A stretch of DNA of 64,000 bases. Origin: Dryas octopetala (taxonomy: Eukaryota; Streptophyta; Magnoliopsida; Rosales; Rosaceae). The notes under the pieces are model-generated. The model did not search any database. It saw only the letters and a program-made list of their open reading frames with translations, and was not told where the DNA came from. The translations under genes were made by a program, and so were the position numbers. Where the stretch lies: positions 992,001-1,056,000 of the forward strand of contig OY992834.1 of assembly GCA_963921425.1 (NCBI GenBank), given 5' to 3'. Of this stretch, positions 24,778 through 37,913 are shown one piece after another. Numbering within the stretch: position 1 is the first letter of the stretch; every line of letters begins with the position of its first letter.

Positions 24778-25281
24778 ATATGTTGTCATGTTGATGGATT
24801 GTAAATAAACAAGACCCAAATGAAAACCATTTCCCCTTATTGGCTATAAACATATATATGCAGTGGGTGGTATATCATATATTTAATATTTGTGAGCAAA
24901 TGCAGTCAAATTTGTGTGAAAATGAAAGCCTAGACTAGATGTTTGATTGAATCCTCAAATGCAATCGAAATTATCAAGTTTTAAACAAATTCAAATTTGC
25001 ATGTGTAACTGCAGGAGACTAGTTTAGCGTTTAGAAGGAAAGAGTTGCTGGGTTAGTTGGTTGTCATAGTAAAAGACTTGGTTGTTACTTGACTACTTGG
25101 TAATGACAAATTTATTAGAAAAAGACTTGGGGAGAGACAAGACCCATTGTCAATGCTTCCTCGATCTAGAGGATTTGATAATAATTCAATCAACTTGCCT
25201 AAATGAAACCTTACATATATAAAATGTGGACGCACCTACGGGATAATTTATATAGGTACAACTTGAATTGCCTATATATAT
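24778..25281. other. Spacer, right half, with D-type upstream sequence
   Basis: It continues the spacer of 12275-12506. From about 25085 it matches the sequence upstream of gene D (45412-45560), including GACAAATTTATTAG and GATAATTTATATAGGTACAAC. No start codon or D-type exon follows. An E-type exon fragment is joined at 25282. Confidence 0.75.
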
Positions 25282-25440
25282 ATCATTGAAAATGTGAAAT
25301 GCCATACAAAAGTAGAAGGGTTCACTCTGTCGGCCAAGGACTTGTCAAGCGTGGCCTCCAAATGCAAAATGTATTGGGATTTCGGGAATTTGCGGCAAAG
25401 AGAAGAGGCAGCACTTTGTTCTATCTCAACAAGAAATTTT
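25282..25440 (+). pseudogene. E-type CNGC exon 7 fragment
   Basis: A piece of about 160 bases resembles GAAAATGTGAAATGCCATAC through the end of the nucleotide-binding domain of genes B and E (VKCHTKVEGF, DLSSVASKCKMYWDFG in homologous positions). It begins abruptly after D-type upstream sequence and ends in unrelated sequence. It cannot encode a domain and is a relic of recombination between cluster members. Confidence 0.75.
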
Positions 25441-25786
25441 TCAGTGTTTCCGTAACACGGGTTACGTGGTATTACGAAAAGATAAGGTTAAATACCATTT
25501 GGACACGTGGATTTTTAATTAAATTGGAGACATCTTAGTTTTTAAATAAGTAACGCAGTTTGAAGAAAAGGCATAGCAAAACGCCGTGAACAATGTAAGT
25601 CCATTTTTTCGACAATTTTTGTTTTTTTTAACTCCATTTCTATATATGTCTATTAAGAGATTGAGAATAACCAATACTGGAATATGGACTAGAGACTCAT
25701 ATGATGGGATGCGAGAGGTGGAGAACCCATAACGGTGGGGAATTGGGAAGGATGGGTGGACCACTATGAACTCTGTTTTGCTATCT

Positions 25787-26196
25787 CAATTATAACTTGG
25801 TTGTCAAATTACTTCCCAAACTAAAAATTTGGTTAATTTACCTCTCCATTTTTTTAAAATTAGCCAATATGGCTCATTCCATCAAGATTTCATCTATATT
25901 TCCGTCCAAACACATGTCATGCACCATTTGAGTAAGGTAAATGGACAATTAATTTATGCCTAAAATTGGGTTAATAAATATTATGCATAAAATAAAAAAA
26001 CTAAAAAAAGGACAGTAATAGACATTTTTTTTTTTCACACACGTGCATGGCATGTGACATGTATTTGGACGGAAACATGGATAAAATTTTAAGAAATTGA
26101 CAGAATGAGCTACATGCATTGACATATTTTTAAAATTTTAAGGGGTAAATTAATCAAATTTTTAATTTGAGGTGCAATTTGACACCCAATTTATAG
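25787..26196. mobile_element. Foldback/MITE-like element
   Basis: The two ends are imperfect inverted repeats of well over 100 bases. The left end (TTGGTTGTCAAATTAC and ACTAAAAATTTGGTTAA) pairs with the right end (TTAATCAAATTTTTAATTT, GCAATTTGACACCCAA). Inner arms pair TTTCCGTCCAAACACATG with TATTTGGACGGAAACATG. It is AT-rich with no coding region. Exact ends and target duplication were not resolved. Confidence 0.65.
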
Positions 26197-26639
26197 TTTA
26201 AGCCTTATTTTGATATAAAACTATAATGTTTTTTGTGCTTTGATTTATTTAGATGTTGTCATGTTGATGGATAGTAAATTAAAAAAACCCAAATGAAATC
26301 CATTACATTATTGGCCAAAACATATATATGTAGAGGGTGGCATTTATAATATATGTGTGAAACAAATGCATTAAAATTTGTGTGAAAATGAATTAAAAGC
26401 CCATACTGAAGTTTGATTGACTCGTCAAATGCAATCGAAAATATCAAGTTTTATCGTTTCTCATCCAGTAGAGGGTTTGGTGATAACAAATTTGTTTGAA
26501 GAAGACTTGAGGAGAGACGAGACCCATTATTGTGTCAATGCTACATCTTTCTTTTATTAATTTCCATAACTTTTTGACAATAATTGAATCAACTTTTCTA
26601 AAAGGAAACTTTATATATATAAAATGTGGGCCTAGTGGA
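26197..26639. other. Third copy of the inter-gene spacer
   Basis: A more diverged copy of the spacer (ATGTTGTCATGTTGATGGATAG near 26252, later GATAACAAATTTGTTTGAAG) also found at 600-880, 24778-25230 and 45000-45500. It leads into D-type exon relics. Confidence 0.7.
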
Positions 26640-27235
26640 TAATATAAAGGAAGAAAAGGGCTCCCCAAGTATTTTAAGGAAGTGATGATGCAAATTGTAC
26701 AACAGAAACCCAAACAAAACAAAGATGTTCCTGTGGAGAACATCATTTCTGTCCTTCCTGCGGGACATGGCAACTTTATCGAGTGTTATCTTCGTTAGAC
26801 TACGCTCAAGAGAGTAAGTAATTATTCCTTCGTATATCAAAATTAATCAACAAAAAATGCTTTATATTTGTTTAATTAATGTATCTGAACTGTCTACTAA
26901 CTATAGTACCAAATTCCGGGGGCATTTCACAAAGGACAAGCAGCTGTACCAATGTTTTAGCGTTTCTCAATTGGCGCAGTAGGAGAAGTTTGCAGTTGAT
27001 TCCATAGCAAGAGAAGTTCGTCGCCGTAATGAAGCAAAGATTAAGAAGCAGCATTCAATTAATAATAAGTCTGCCCAATTGGGTGTAGTAGTCACTAGTC
27101 ATCATGATCATGATCATGAGGGAAGTAGGAATTAAGTCAAAGATTGTGAGCTGGGTCCTCAGGGATCAGGTACCTTCCCCCAGGACCCCCCGAAGTACCC
27201 TTGCTGCTTCACCAAGGCAACTAGCTAGTTAGGAC
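26640..27235 (+). pseudogene. D-type CNGC relic, parts of exons 6 and 7
   Basis: Sequence matching exon 6 of gene D (CCCCAAGTATTTTAAGGAAG, NIISVLPAGHGNF-like coding) occupies about 26650-26815. After a short remnant intron, the end of exon 7 (about 26908-27235) matches the tail of gene D (REVRRR, GSRK-like, PSPRTPRSTLAAS-like). Exons 1-5 are missing and spacer runs straight into exon 6. The exon 6 part holds a TAG in the reading frame. It is a pseudogene. Confidence 0.85.
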
Positions 27236-28354
27236 TGTAGGACACAACCAATCAGTTGATGACCAAATTATGCTGGCACAGTGGACTAGTGCACAAATAT
27301 ATGCAGAACTTTAAGTCATCATTAATTTATTATTTTATTTACAGACTACACATGGGTTTTTGGGTCATGTGAAAATAAATAATTAAAAAAAAAACTGAGA
27401 TGTGATATGAGAGGACTTGGTGTTATAAGTTTTAGGGTCCTGGTTAACTTATAAAATATTGTAATGGCATGGAATTAATATATTCTAGCTGCAGCGTGAA
27501 GTGTGAACTGAATGAAGAAGATATTAGCTAGGACTAGAGTAGAGGGAGAAGTGTGGACATAAATAAATAAAAAAATAAAATAATAGGAACAGAGTAGAGA
27601 GAAACTTGTGGACATGATCTTTGCTCAGTAGTCATACCAGTCCAAAATAAAAAAGGAGGTCTTGGTCAATAGCAATACAAAAGTACAAAGAAGGTCTTGG
27701 TCAGTCCACTCTGCGAGTGGTAAGTTTCACGTTGCCTCTGTTTACATAGATTCCCTGTTTACAAAAGTAAAAAGAAGGTCTTGGTCAGTCCACTCACGTT
27801 GCCTAATTATTTTGTAATAAAAAGTTTATAAGGGAGATAAATTTGAAGATTGTTGTGTTGTAGTCTGTGTCTCTACCAGATTTCAGATTAAGTAAGTCAT
27901 AAATTATGATTAACTTGCGAGCGATGAGGAAGACCACATTGAATTAAGGTGAGTTCTCTCTGCCCCCAAATATCAGTCTTACTCCCGGGTCAATACCAAA
28001 AACCCAATAATCCCATATCGACCACACCCGAAAAATGGAGAGGGTCCTCACAAATTCCATTGCAGTCTTAATGGATCCTTAGTTTTTTTATATTCCAATC
28101 GTCAGGAAAATCTAAAGGCTAGCTTAGCTGGTATCAGTTTACCAAGTGTCTTTCTCAATTTATATATGTTTTTATCATATACATTACTAATCATCTGTAG
28201 TACTTTCTATATTTTCAATTTTTCAGGACCATCTTTCAGAAAATTGTGCTTCTCCAAGATTAATTTTGCTTGTCTGATCGATCCATTAATAGCTTAGGAT
28301 CACATCCTTCCAGTATCCAACATAAAAAGAAAAAAAGAAGAAGAAGCAGAAATT
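27236..28354. other. Spacer 5' of gene C with a second orphan first exon
   Basis: The left part matches 1438-2280 (the D-type 3' flank). At 27906-27948 lies the counterpart of the orphan first exon at 2189. It is two bases longer (43 against 41 nt), so its frame no longer fits exon 2. The right part (about 28120-28354) matches the upstream region of gene F (about 59920-60125) and probably holds the gene C promoter and leader. Confidence 0.6.
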
Positions 28355-29710
28355 ATGAGTACTAACCGAGATGATCTGGAAGAGAATGATATTCAACTAA
28401 GGTTCGTTAACTAATTTTCTTTGATCTGGGTTTTGAGATTACATATTAAGCTTTTAGGTTTAGGTTTTAATATATATATATATTTATATATGAGAAAGAT
28501 AATTAAGACGTGGTGGTCTGATTGCATGCATTTTGTTAACAGTATTGTGAACGATGGTTACGGATTAAGAAGCAGAAGCGGTTATGAGGGGACACATGTA
28601 ATTGATTGCTCCGATCGCAGCGCGGAGAAATTTGGCCCGCTAGGACTTACAGAAACAGAAGATGCTGAAAAGAAAGCAGAACACTTTCATCAAAGGGTTG
28701 CTCCATGGTGGAACTGGAATATGGTGTTTGTTATTTCATGTGTGCTGGCAGTCTCATTGGATCCCTTGTTTTTTTACATTCCAATCATCGATAGGGAAAA
28801 AAAGTGCCTTACAATGCACAAAACCTTGAGGAACGTAGCTCTCACTCTCCGATCACTCACGGACGTCACTTTCATAGTTCATATCATAAATCAAATTCGT
28901 GAAGCTTATAAAAAATCTAAGGAGATCCAAGCCCAAACCGGAGAAGGAGACCCAATTCGAAAGCCAGCTGGTTGGGCTGCTCAATACCTGCAGGTACAAT
29001 CACAAGGCCCAAAGTCAGTTTGGGATGTTATGCTGTCGAAAATTTATGATGTATTTGAATATGTTGATGGTGTAGTTGAGCAGTTGTCATGGCGCTCTTT
29101 TGTAACTGACATTCTCGCTGTTCTTCCCATCCCACAGGTAAGACCAAATTAAGCCTGAGTTAGCTGTGATTTATCCATTAACTAGCTAAGTAATTAGCTA
29201 ATGGACTTAATTCGAAGTTCTAACCCATGTTTACTATTGTTTGTTTTGTATAGGTGCTCTTGGTTGTTGTCCTTTTCAAAATGAAAGGCTCTAACTATTT
29301 GGAATATAGAAAGCTTCTGAATTTCTTTCTTCTTGCCCAATATGTGGCAAGGGTGTTTCGAATTTACCTCTCATCTAGGAAACTTACAAAGAGTTACGGA
29401 ATATGGCTTAAGGGGTTATTTAATTTCTTTTTATACATCCTTGCTAGTCATGTAAGTTTTTCTTCTCTTGTTAATTTTATTTTCTTTTAATACTCCTATC
29501 AATTTTATTTTAATCTTTAATCTAGTAACTAATGTTAGACTAGTTTTCTTTGAAAAATGTTATAGACTTAACCCCACAATTGGCATGTGCCTGGTGATCG
29601 GTTTGCTAATTTCGGTGCTTACTTTATTGATGGGGTAATAAGCAGAATTTATATTTCAAGTTCTAATTGAAAAAACTAGCAAATTAAGGCTTTCTCTGCT
29701 GCCCAAATTC

Positions 29711-29798
<88 letters not shown>

Positions 29799-31614
29799 TA
29801 ATTGAAAAATTCTGCAGACGGGCTAGCTCCATGTTTATTGGGCTAAATATTGTTTAATAAAGCTTTATATATATATATATATATATAACCCTCACTGGCT
29901 AGCTACTGTTACACACAACATTTTAATTTTTGTTCAAATACATCTTTCTACATTTACTTTTCTTTAGTATCAATTCGTCTCGCTTAGATCCGTTAATTTA
30001 TTAATTTATTGTTTTATGAAAAAATAGGTACTCGGAGCTTTTTGGTATTTTTTCTCTATTCAACGAGAGACATCATGTTGGCATCGAAGTTGTAAATCAC
30101 ATTGCACCTTTTTCTGCGACAACTACAATAACGCTACAATGGAGCCACTTAAGGAATCCCTAACACAAAATTGCACTGTAGATTATTTTCCAGACATTGA
30201 AGAGCCAAAATTTGATTTTGGAATATTTCTTGATTCCCTCAAGTCTGGAAACACATTATCAACAGACTTTCCTCAGAAATTCACTTATTGTTTTTGGTGG
30301 GGTCTGCGAAATTTAAGGTTTGCATATAATAATATATAATATATTTATTATTTGAAAATATTTTTTCTAAACAGTTCACAAAAGTATATTGTATATTCTA
30401 GCTACCAGGTGATTAAAAATATAATAATTATATAAGAAGTCTTGAAAAACTTCTGCCATTGATTAATATCACAAATTTAATTTATTTGATAGTCCTTTGG
30501 TTAATTTTTTACAGTAATTTTGGCACGAGTTTGGAAACCAGTAACTACGTATGGGAAAACTTCTTTGCAATTTTGATTTCTATCATTGGCTTGCTACTAT
30601 TTTTGTATCTCATTGGAAATGTGCAGGTTGGTATTAATTCGATCATCATTAATTCTCTCTACTTATTTATATTTATATTTTTTTCAACAATCATCTTCCT
30701 TCAAGTTGCTCACATATATTAATTGGTGGTGTACATCTACTACGTACGTGTAGACATTTATGTCGATGCGAGTTGAAAGATCGGAGGAGATAAGACAAAA
30801 GATGAAAAAGAAAGCGAAAGATATAAACAAGTGGATGTTGACAAATCATGTGCCTTTGAAATTGAGGAATAAAATCAGGGAAGACATAGAACAAAAATTG
30901 GAAGAAGACAAAGATGCTGATATTGAGAATCTATTCAACATTCTTCCGTTTGATACCAAAAAGAAGCTAAAGCGTATTCTCTGCATGGATGCACTAAGCA
31001 AAGTATGTTCTTTCTCTCGATCTGTACGTAGATCGAAGTACATGTACATAAATGAGTACATGACGTTACATGCATGTATGTTTGTATATATGTATATGTA
31101 GGTACCAAGGCTTCAAGGGATGGATGAAAAGGTGATGAAAATGATCTGCGACTATATGAGGCCAGTGAAGTACCCAGAGCATAGCTTCGTTGCTAAAATT
31201 AATGAGCCAGTGGATCGCATGATCTTCATTACAAAAGGCACTTTGTGGATCTACTCATCGGCTACTGGCACTGATGCTAGTAAACAATTGCAAACAGCTG
31301 CTGCTGCTAATACATCCCCATCTCCATCATCATCAATAATACACAATGCCGTTGAGGAAGGCCAATTTTACGGAGATGAAGAACTTCTGGGTTGGGTTTC
31401 ACAACAGAAAACTAATTTCCAAACCCTTCCTATCTCCACACAAAATGTCAAATGTCATTCCGACGTAGAAGGCTTTGCTCTCACCGCCAAAGACTTGCAA
31501 ATTGTTGTCTCCAAGTGCAAATTCTTGTGGAAGTTCTCAAATGCCGAGAATGAGGAGGCAAGTGGCGTCAAAGGAAGAGAAAACCGTCGTCGCCACCGCG
31601 GTACCGCTACATAA
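28355..31614 (+). CDS. CNGC-like channel gene C
   Basis: Seven exons: 28355-28401, 28543-29137, 29254-29451, 30028-30317, 30515-30626, 30754-31002 and 31102-31614. They total 2004 nt, or 667 residues plus stop, all in phase. The product is a membrane channel subunit with S1 at about residues 76-98 (SCVLAVSLDPLFFYIPII), an S4-like segment QYVARVFRIYL, S5 starting VLGAFWYFFSIQRETSCWH, a pore helix FWWGLRNLR, and filter GTSL at about 380-383. The C-linker leads to a nucleotide-binding domain with EEGQFYGDEELLGW near 585-598. Plant CNGCs usually have GQNL in the pore and an Arg in STRTV after the cassette. Here the reading is GTSL and STQNV. The tail (RRRHRG) is short and lacks the IQ/calmodulin region. 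It is closest to gene F. Confidence 0.9.
29712..29798. repeat. (CT)n(AT)n microsatellite in intron 3 of gene C
   Basis: About 36 CT units are followed by about seven AT units. The same intron position in gene F holds a MITE instead. Confidence 0.95.
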
Positions 31615-31811
31615 ACCTCTATGCCCAATTAGCTGCTCAATCGTATCTGTTTGTGTTAGTTAATCATAGTTTATCTTCTCTAGCTTCTTCGTTTGCTTCT
31701 CAAATTTGTATATATAGCTACGTTGTGTTGTTTCGTGCTATCAATTAATTAAGCATCAATAAACTCAGCCCTGATTCAATCAGGAGCTCAGCTAGCTAGC
31801 ATCGTTCACTT
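31615..31811. other. 3' flank of gene C
   Basis: Sequence after the gene C stop matches the sequence after gene F (63784-63960), for example CAGCCCTGATTCAATCAGGA. It probably includes the 3' untranslated region and polyadenylation site. Confidence 0.6.
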
Positions 31812-31945
31812 GATTTCAAAAGTAGAAGGCTTTGCTCTGCCGGCCAAGGACTTGTCAAGCGTGGCCTACAAATGCAAAATGTATTGGGATTTCGGGAATT
31901 CAGAGCAAAGTGAGGGGATGGCGAGCCCAAGCACTTAATTTATCG
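31812..31945 (+). pseudogene. E-type CNGC exon 7 fragment downstream of gene C
   Basis: A short match to exon 7 of genes B and E (AAAGTAGAAGGCTTTGCTCT, AAATGTATTGGGATTTCGGG), ending in a sequence like their stop-codon region. It is too short for a domain. It is the third separate E-type relic in the window and marks another duplication or unequal exchange end point. Confidence 0.75.
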
Positions 31946-32211
31946 CAGACTATATAGACTAGCTAGCTAGTCAGATTTGTTGTAGTATGCATATGTTGTG
32001 TGTTGCTTTGTTTTTAGAAAATTGTGATAAACAAAGGTTTGGCTAACTCCGGCTGTAGCCCCATCCAAGGCTCCAAGCCCACCATCCACCCTTTTGGCAG
32101 GGCCTCTCTAAGGCCCAGTCCAATCGTCCACCTTTTTTCAGCCCTTTTTGAGCAAATGTATGGGCTAGCTTGCATCATCATCAGTTTTGTAAATATTTTA
32201 GAGTGTACTAG

Positions 32212-33290
32212 AATTGATGCCCGCACGTTGCTGCGGGTAATAAGAAATGATAAAATGTTTTGAGGAGACGTGTGTTTGGTTTGTTAAGATGCTAATGACA
32301 TGTTAAAATAGTTATGAAGTTTGAAAATATAGTATGAGTCGTTGGGTTTCATATGATTCAAAATATAAGTGCCTTTTATAGGATGTGTTTAGATCTGGGC
32401 AAAGGCTTGCCTGTTTGTTGTTTTAAGATATTGATCATATCTTAAAAGTGCAAACAGGTTTCAAAAAATATTACAATGCATGAGAGAAATGTGTGTTAGT
32501 TTAAACAAAAGAGAAACTAATATCTAATTGTTGATTGTTCAAAAGAGGTATTTGTGGTCATCTGAGAAGGGGTCAAACTGTGCTTGGTGAGCCGTGGTCC
32601 TTTGCTTTGTCATGAGCGGTGGTTTGTTGGAGGGGGAGATGTTGGGCATGTTTTTTTTCTTCCTTTGTTGTGGGGCTTTTGTCTCCTTTATTGTCCTCTG
32701 TTGGGAGGACTTTATCTGCTGTGCTGCATTTTTTGTTAAGCATAGAAAATGTTAGAAATTGGAAGATCTGAGGTTAAAATGAAAGAAAAAAAGGAATGAA
32801 TAACAGATGTTAATTGTGTTCTTTGTTTGTTTTGTGATTTGTTTTTAGGTAAATGAAACTATATATCATTATTTAACAATCAGGATGAAAGAAAGAATGT
32901 TAGAATTGAAGGTTAATTGACTGCAATATGTATAAGATGAACCAACTGAAGAATTAATGCATCTAACAATATATGTTTGGTAATATTGAATGATTCTGAT
33001 ATTCGACAGTAGAGAACAAAATAAGGAAATATGTTAAATTGAGATATAGAAAAGAGGGAAAAAAATGTGGAGAAGTGCTATATAAACTGAAAGGAATGTA
33101 TTGTAAGATTTGCTTATTGAGAATGATAAAAGCGATATTGCTTTATAAAAGATAATTGTATGCGAGATAAAAACTGTAGATAGTTAAATTGGAATTCATG
33201 ACGTTTTAATAAATGTAATTGAAAGTATAAGTCAATGGTGGATGCAGTAAAAATATCAGTGGAATATTATATGATCTGTCAATTTCAGTG
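32212..33290. other. 3' non-coding part of the Helitron
   Basis: AT-rich sequence between the terminal hairpin and the RPA-like gene. No convincing coding exon was seen here. Confidence 0.5.
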
Positions 33291-33299
33291 TATGAGCAT

Positions 33300-36200
33300 G
33301 GATTATACCTGGCCATGATTTTGGTTGTTTTTTTTTTTAAAGCCATGAGAGGGATGTCATCTGAGCCCAAAATATCCTCTGTGGGTGTTGCATTCCTAGC
33401 TGTATCTCTGCTGATGATTTCTTCAATTGTTGCTTCTCTGTCAGTGATGGTTTTTGGAAGAACAGGAAAAAAAGGAATGCATGTTAGAATTCATAAAAAT
33501 GTGTTATAATTTGAATAGTATTAGCATAAGGGGTTAGAGGTTTTATAAATTAGGTACCTCTTGAATTTTTTTCTCACGTTGGTCAGAGAAGTGAAAAGAG
33601 CTCTTTTGACTGCAGCTTTTTTGGGTGATGGGAGAGTGGGGTATTTTCTGAAAGTCCTTGATGAACCAGAAAGTGTTTTCGGTGGGAATTTTTTTGAAGC
33701 AGGTGATGGAGTGGAAAGAAGGGTTTTTTGGTTGATTTGTTCCATTGCACGCACAACCATTTGCTGATCGGTTGGAAGAGAGGGTTGTTCAAGGATCTGG
33801 GTTTCATCATCAAAAACAGCATGGATCAAAAGGTCATTTCTTTTGAAATCTGTTTTCATGCTGCCAAACCTGATTTGGAAATTTTTAGTTTGGCCTCTGA
33901 GTCGAAGTATATGATCTGGGAATTGACTCTGGTCATTGAAACCCTGTTCAACAACTAATCCGAAGCATGAGATTCCAAAAAGTTGCTCAGCGGGCTCTCC
34001 AATTATGATAACACTGGTTGTGTTACTTGCGTCTGCAATCGCAAAACTGACTTTGAACCTGCAATTCTATTGTGAGTTGGTATTGCTGAATTGAAGAATG
34101 TAAGTTGAGACAGTATAAGAGGGTTGAAGATAACGTATTATGTGGTATATACATGTGTTTTTTTGGTATTTGATTGATTGTAGTTGCAAGAATGTTATCA
34201 GGTTTTAAACTTGCCAGCATTGTATTCTGGTAATATTACATTTATTTGTTAAGAGAGATGAAGTGTATGTGCAAAAGTGATTATATGGTTTAATTATTTA
34301 AGGTGTGTCCTAAGGGTTTTGTTAGTAATGAAAATAGGGAGTATGGATGTGCATTATGCATGGTAAATATAAATAATTTAAAAATGTAGGATGCATGGTA
34401 TTTTTAAAGAATGTATGTCATGTACAGGTAAGAACTATACACAGTGGTTAAAGTGTATAAAGTATATAGTTTATAATTGTTTGCTAAACATAAAAAGAAA
34501 GAAAAATAAATTGGTTACCAAGGGATAGGAAGTGTGGTGAGGGTGCCGTGTCTTGGACAAATGAGTTCATCACTTTGAGGTGAAGGCTTGACCTGCTTGT
34601 GGCAAGTTGGACATGCTCTGTACCACCACCCAGCATTTGTGTTAAACCGTGTAATGGTTGCACCGCAGATAATCAGCTTGTCCTATAAGTTGTTGGAAAT
34701 AAGTGGTTAGGGTACTGAAGAAGTTTAAATGAAATGAAAGATTTTAAATGGATGACCTGAGATAATATATTTTTTATAAAGATGAGAAGAAATGATAATG
34801 ATGATGCAATGAGGAAAGTAGGCTGCTCAAATATATTATATGAACTCTATAACAAAAAAGAAACGATCTAATAGTGGTTGAATTGAGAGTAGATTTTGAG
34901 TTTTGGTCGTTTTTGTTAATTGAGAGATATCTAGGGTTATAAAACGTTTAAATACAAAATAAGGTGAATAAAACTTTTGTTTAGCATATCATATGAACCA
35001 TTAAAGTAAATGGTTTTAATTGCATACAAATGTTTGAGTCTTTGGACAATGCTTACAAAGTTTTTGGCATGACTCAATATAGTAAAAACAAATTGAATTA
35101 GTTTCAACATTTTCTGAATACTTATAATAATTTTATAGTTAATTGTGCAATAGAGGTTTTACAAAAATATGAAAGGTGATCATGCGCTAGGTAGGCTGGA
35201 TAATTGTAATTATTTGATCTTCTTGTCGATGCTTATGTTTAAGTTACTAATATCTATGTTATAATTATTTTATAAGTACTGTTTTAGTTGTTAGCTGGTT
35301 GTTAATTGGTATGAATATTTATAGTTAATTGGTACATATAAGTTTGTATAAACATTGTTTGGTAAAGTGGATTTGGTGCAAGCATAGAATGCTTAGTTTG
35401 ATAAAGTTTGTATGGTATAAGTGTTTGTTACTTTGAAGATTGTTGGTAAATAGTATGTTAGAGTACAACTAATATGAAGTATTGCAGTTAGGTTATGAGC
35501 AAATATTTAGAGACCTCATATTTCAGAAAGGGAAGGAGAGATGTGAAGAGTGCTAAATATGGGAAAGCAGTAAAAGTTTGTAGGCTATTGTATTTTGAAA
35601 GGGTATATTATAGTAATAATGTGAAAAATGTGAAATCATTGAAATAATGCGGTTGATAATGAAAACAATTTAAAAAATGCAGATGAGTAATAGTAGTTTG
35701 TTGTGAGTGTGTATCACCTTGCGCAGATCTGGGTCAAGTATATTTAATTCTGCCACATCCACCTTTTTACTCTCTTTTAATTGTTGGTAAGGAAGTTGTA
35801 CCATTGCTGAAGGTGGAATTACTTTGATGGCCACTGCATCATCTTTGAAACTGAATTGTTGTGGTAAAAAATATTGAATCAAAGAGTTATATTAGAAAAG
35901 TTGAATTGGTATATTGAAAAAGTTTGAAAAATCTTACGCAATCTTGTAGGATTGAAGCTCTGGTATTGGTGGATTGATGAAATACAGGGTTGAGTTGGTG
36001 CTGCTAAGAACAGGTTTTCCTGCGGATGGGTAAGAGAAAAATGAAAGAAGTTTTGTAATGAATATTGGAGATGCAAATAATAGGAAGTTGGGAAAAGTTA
36101 TGAGTTACCTTGATATTCTTTCACCTTGACGCTTGTGAAAACAATAAAAATTGGTGGTGGCAACTGTTCGATAGCTGCATGATCAAAGTTCTTTGCTGCA

Positions 36201-37791
36201 TCGCTCCAAAGTGTGATTCTCATTGTCTGATGCCTGAAAAAAAAAATTGAGGACAAAATGTTTTAATGTCGATTGTAAAAGTGTGAAATTTGCAAAGATT
36301 TGGTTAATGGTTGTACCTTATGTTTTCTATATACACTTCACATTTGCTCTCCAACCTTGTTCTGTCAATCATTTTTTGTTCCAAATGTTGTATTGCAGTT
36401 ATGTGCCCCATACATCTTCCAAATACATGGAAAAATCATAGGCAGATGTTTAAGGTGCATAAGAGAAGTGTGTGATTATAATTTGATTGGTGTAAGAGAA
36501 TAAATAAAATTAATGAAAATAATGGGAAAAAGTATGTTTTGCGTTCAGCACCTGTTAGAATTGTGGTTGTATTTATGCGTGTGGATAGTTGGTTGTAATC
36601 CATGAGGTGAAAACGGTGTGCTGGAATGTTTGGTTGAACAATTGTCAATTGCTTGAATATGGTTCTCTCGTTAAAAATGATAGCAGCAGCATGAGGAACG
36701 ACTTTGTAGACTGATCTGCTCTTGATTGTGTGAAAGCAGCTGATGTCATAGGCAGCTCCAGACTGCATCTTTGGGGCAACACAATCATAGTCAATTTCTT
36801 TGACTGTTGCTTGAATCGCATCTCCCTTCATTTAGTAGAAAAATACATTTAGTTACTCATGGTAGAATTGGAACAATCAAGAAAACAGATAAATTTTAAA
36901 AATGCAGACAGCAAATGAATTATGATATTGAAATGTGAGAAAATGGATCATCAAATTGATTGGTTTGTATAGGTTATCTGCAGGGTATACTAAATTATAC
37001 TCATACTATATGAAGTTTATTAGACTAACTATGATACATATAGACCATATGAATTTTGATCATTTAACAAAGGTAGCATTTACTATTAAAAAAAAGAGTT
37101 GGTTATATGAATATTTAATATCTGCAGACAATTTGCAAATGGATTGTATAAGTGTTTTTTAGCAGATAATTGTGAGTGCAAAGACCTGAAACAATTGTGT
37201 AAAGAAATCAATGAATGGCTGCAAATTGGAGAGATGATAGGTGGTTAAAAAAAAATATATACACATATGATTTTTCCTATTTAAAAGATTGAAATTGTGG
37301 TTTAATTATGTGTTGTAATTTTGATTTCTTAAAATTGGGGCTAGTAGCAGCGGTTTAATTTTGTCTGGATATTTATATACTGTGAGGAGTATAAGGTGGT
37401 TGTTGCAGTATTTGTGTTGAGCAGGGTATTGTTCATATGTAATGGTTTGAAAAAAAATATTGTTAGTGGGTTAATTAATATTTTTTAGGAGGAAAACAGT
37501 TTTTTCAAGGTGTCTTTGCATTGAAAAATGGTGTTGGGAAAGTATGTTTGATCCATATTTAAGTGAAGATATTTGGTTTTCCAAAATTAGATTTATTTAA
37601 AGGAACAACAATATCAGTAAAATAAGTAATGAGAACAGTTGATTTACCATTGCATCAACCAATATGCATTCTAAACCAGCGAATTGATGATCAGATCCAA
37701 AAACCTTTGGCCTCCAGATCCTGCAAATTCGAACCCTAATTTTGAGTTTGTCTTGATGGGGTTGCAAGCTTCTGACTGGAGTGATATTCAT
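33300..37791 (-). CDS. RPA1-like single-strand DNA-binding protein of the Helitron
   Basis: The gene is split into several exons on the minus strand. The first is 37791-37648 (MNITPVRSLQPHQDKLKIRV, then RICRIWRPKVFGSD), an N-terminal OB fold. The next pieces are about 36829-36560 (GDAIQATVKEID, YDISCFHTIKSRSVYKVVPH), about 36230-36110 (TMRITLWSDAAKNF, PPPIFIVFTSVKVKEYQ) and about 36015-35720. A zinc-ribbon region at about 34680-34510 (ITRFNTNAGWWYRACPTCHK, then CPRHG) is followed by a C-terminal OB-fold and basic tail from about 34070 to 33300. The order matches the large subunit of replication protein A. RPA-like genes are known cargo of plant Helitrons and are thought to protect single-stranded intermediates. 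Exon borders beyond the first are approximate, and the 3' end is uncertain. Confidence 0.75.
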
Positions 37792-37913
37792 TGCATCAAA
37801 GGGCTGAAATATAATATATTTGGTGTCAGTAAAAGAAGAAATAAACTTTGGTAAGTAAGTATAGATATAAAATAAATAGAGATGTTTAGATATGCATAGA
37901 GAGAAGTTTAAAC

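Noticed and set aside
33288-33958. Plus-strand open frames in the Helitron 3' part
   Set aside because: The minus strand there encodes the RPA-like C-terminal region. The plus frames have no domain.
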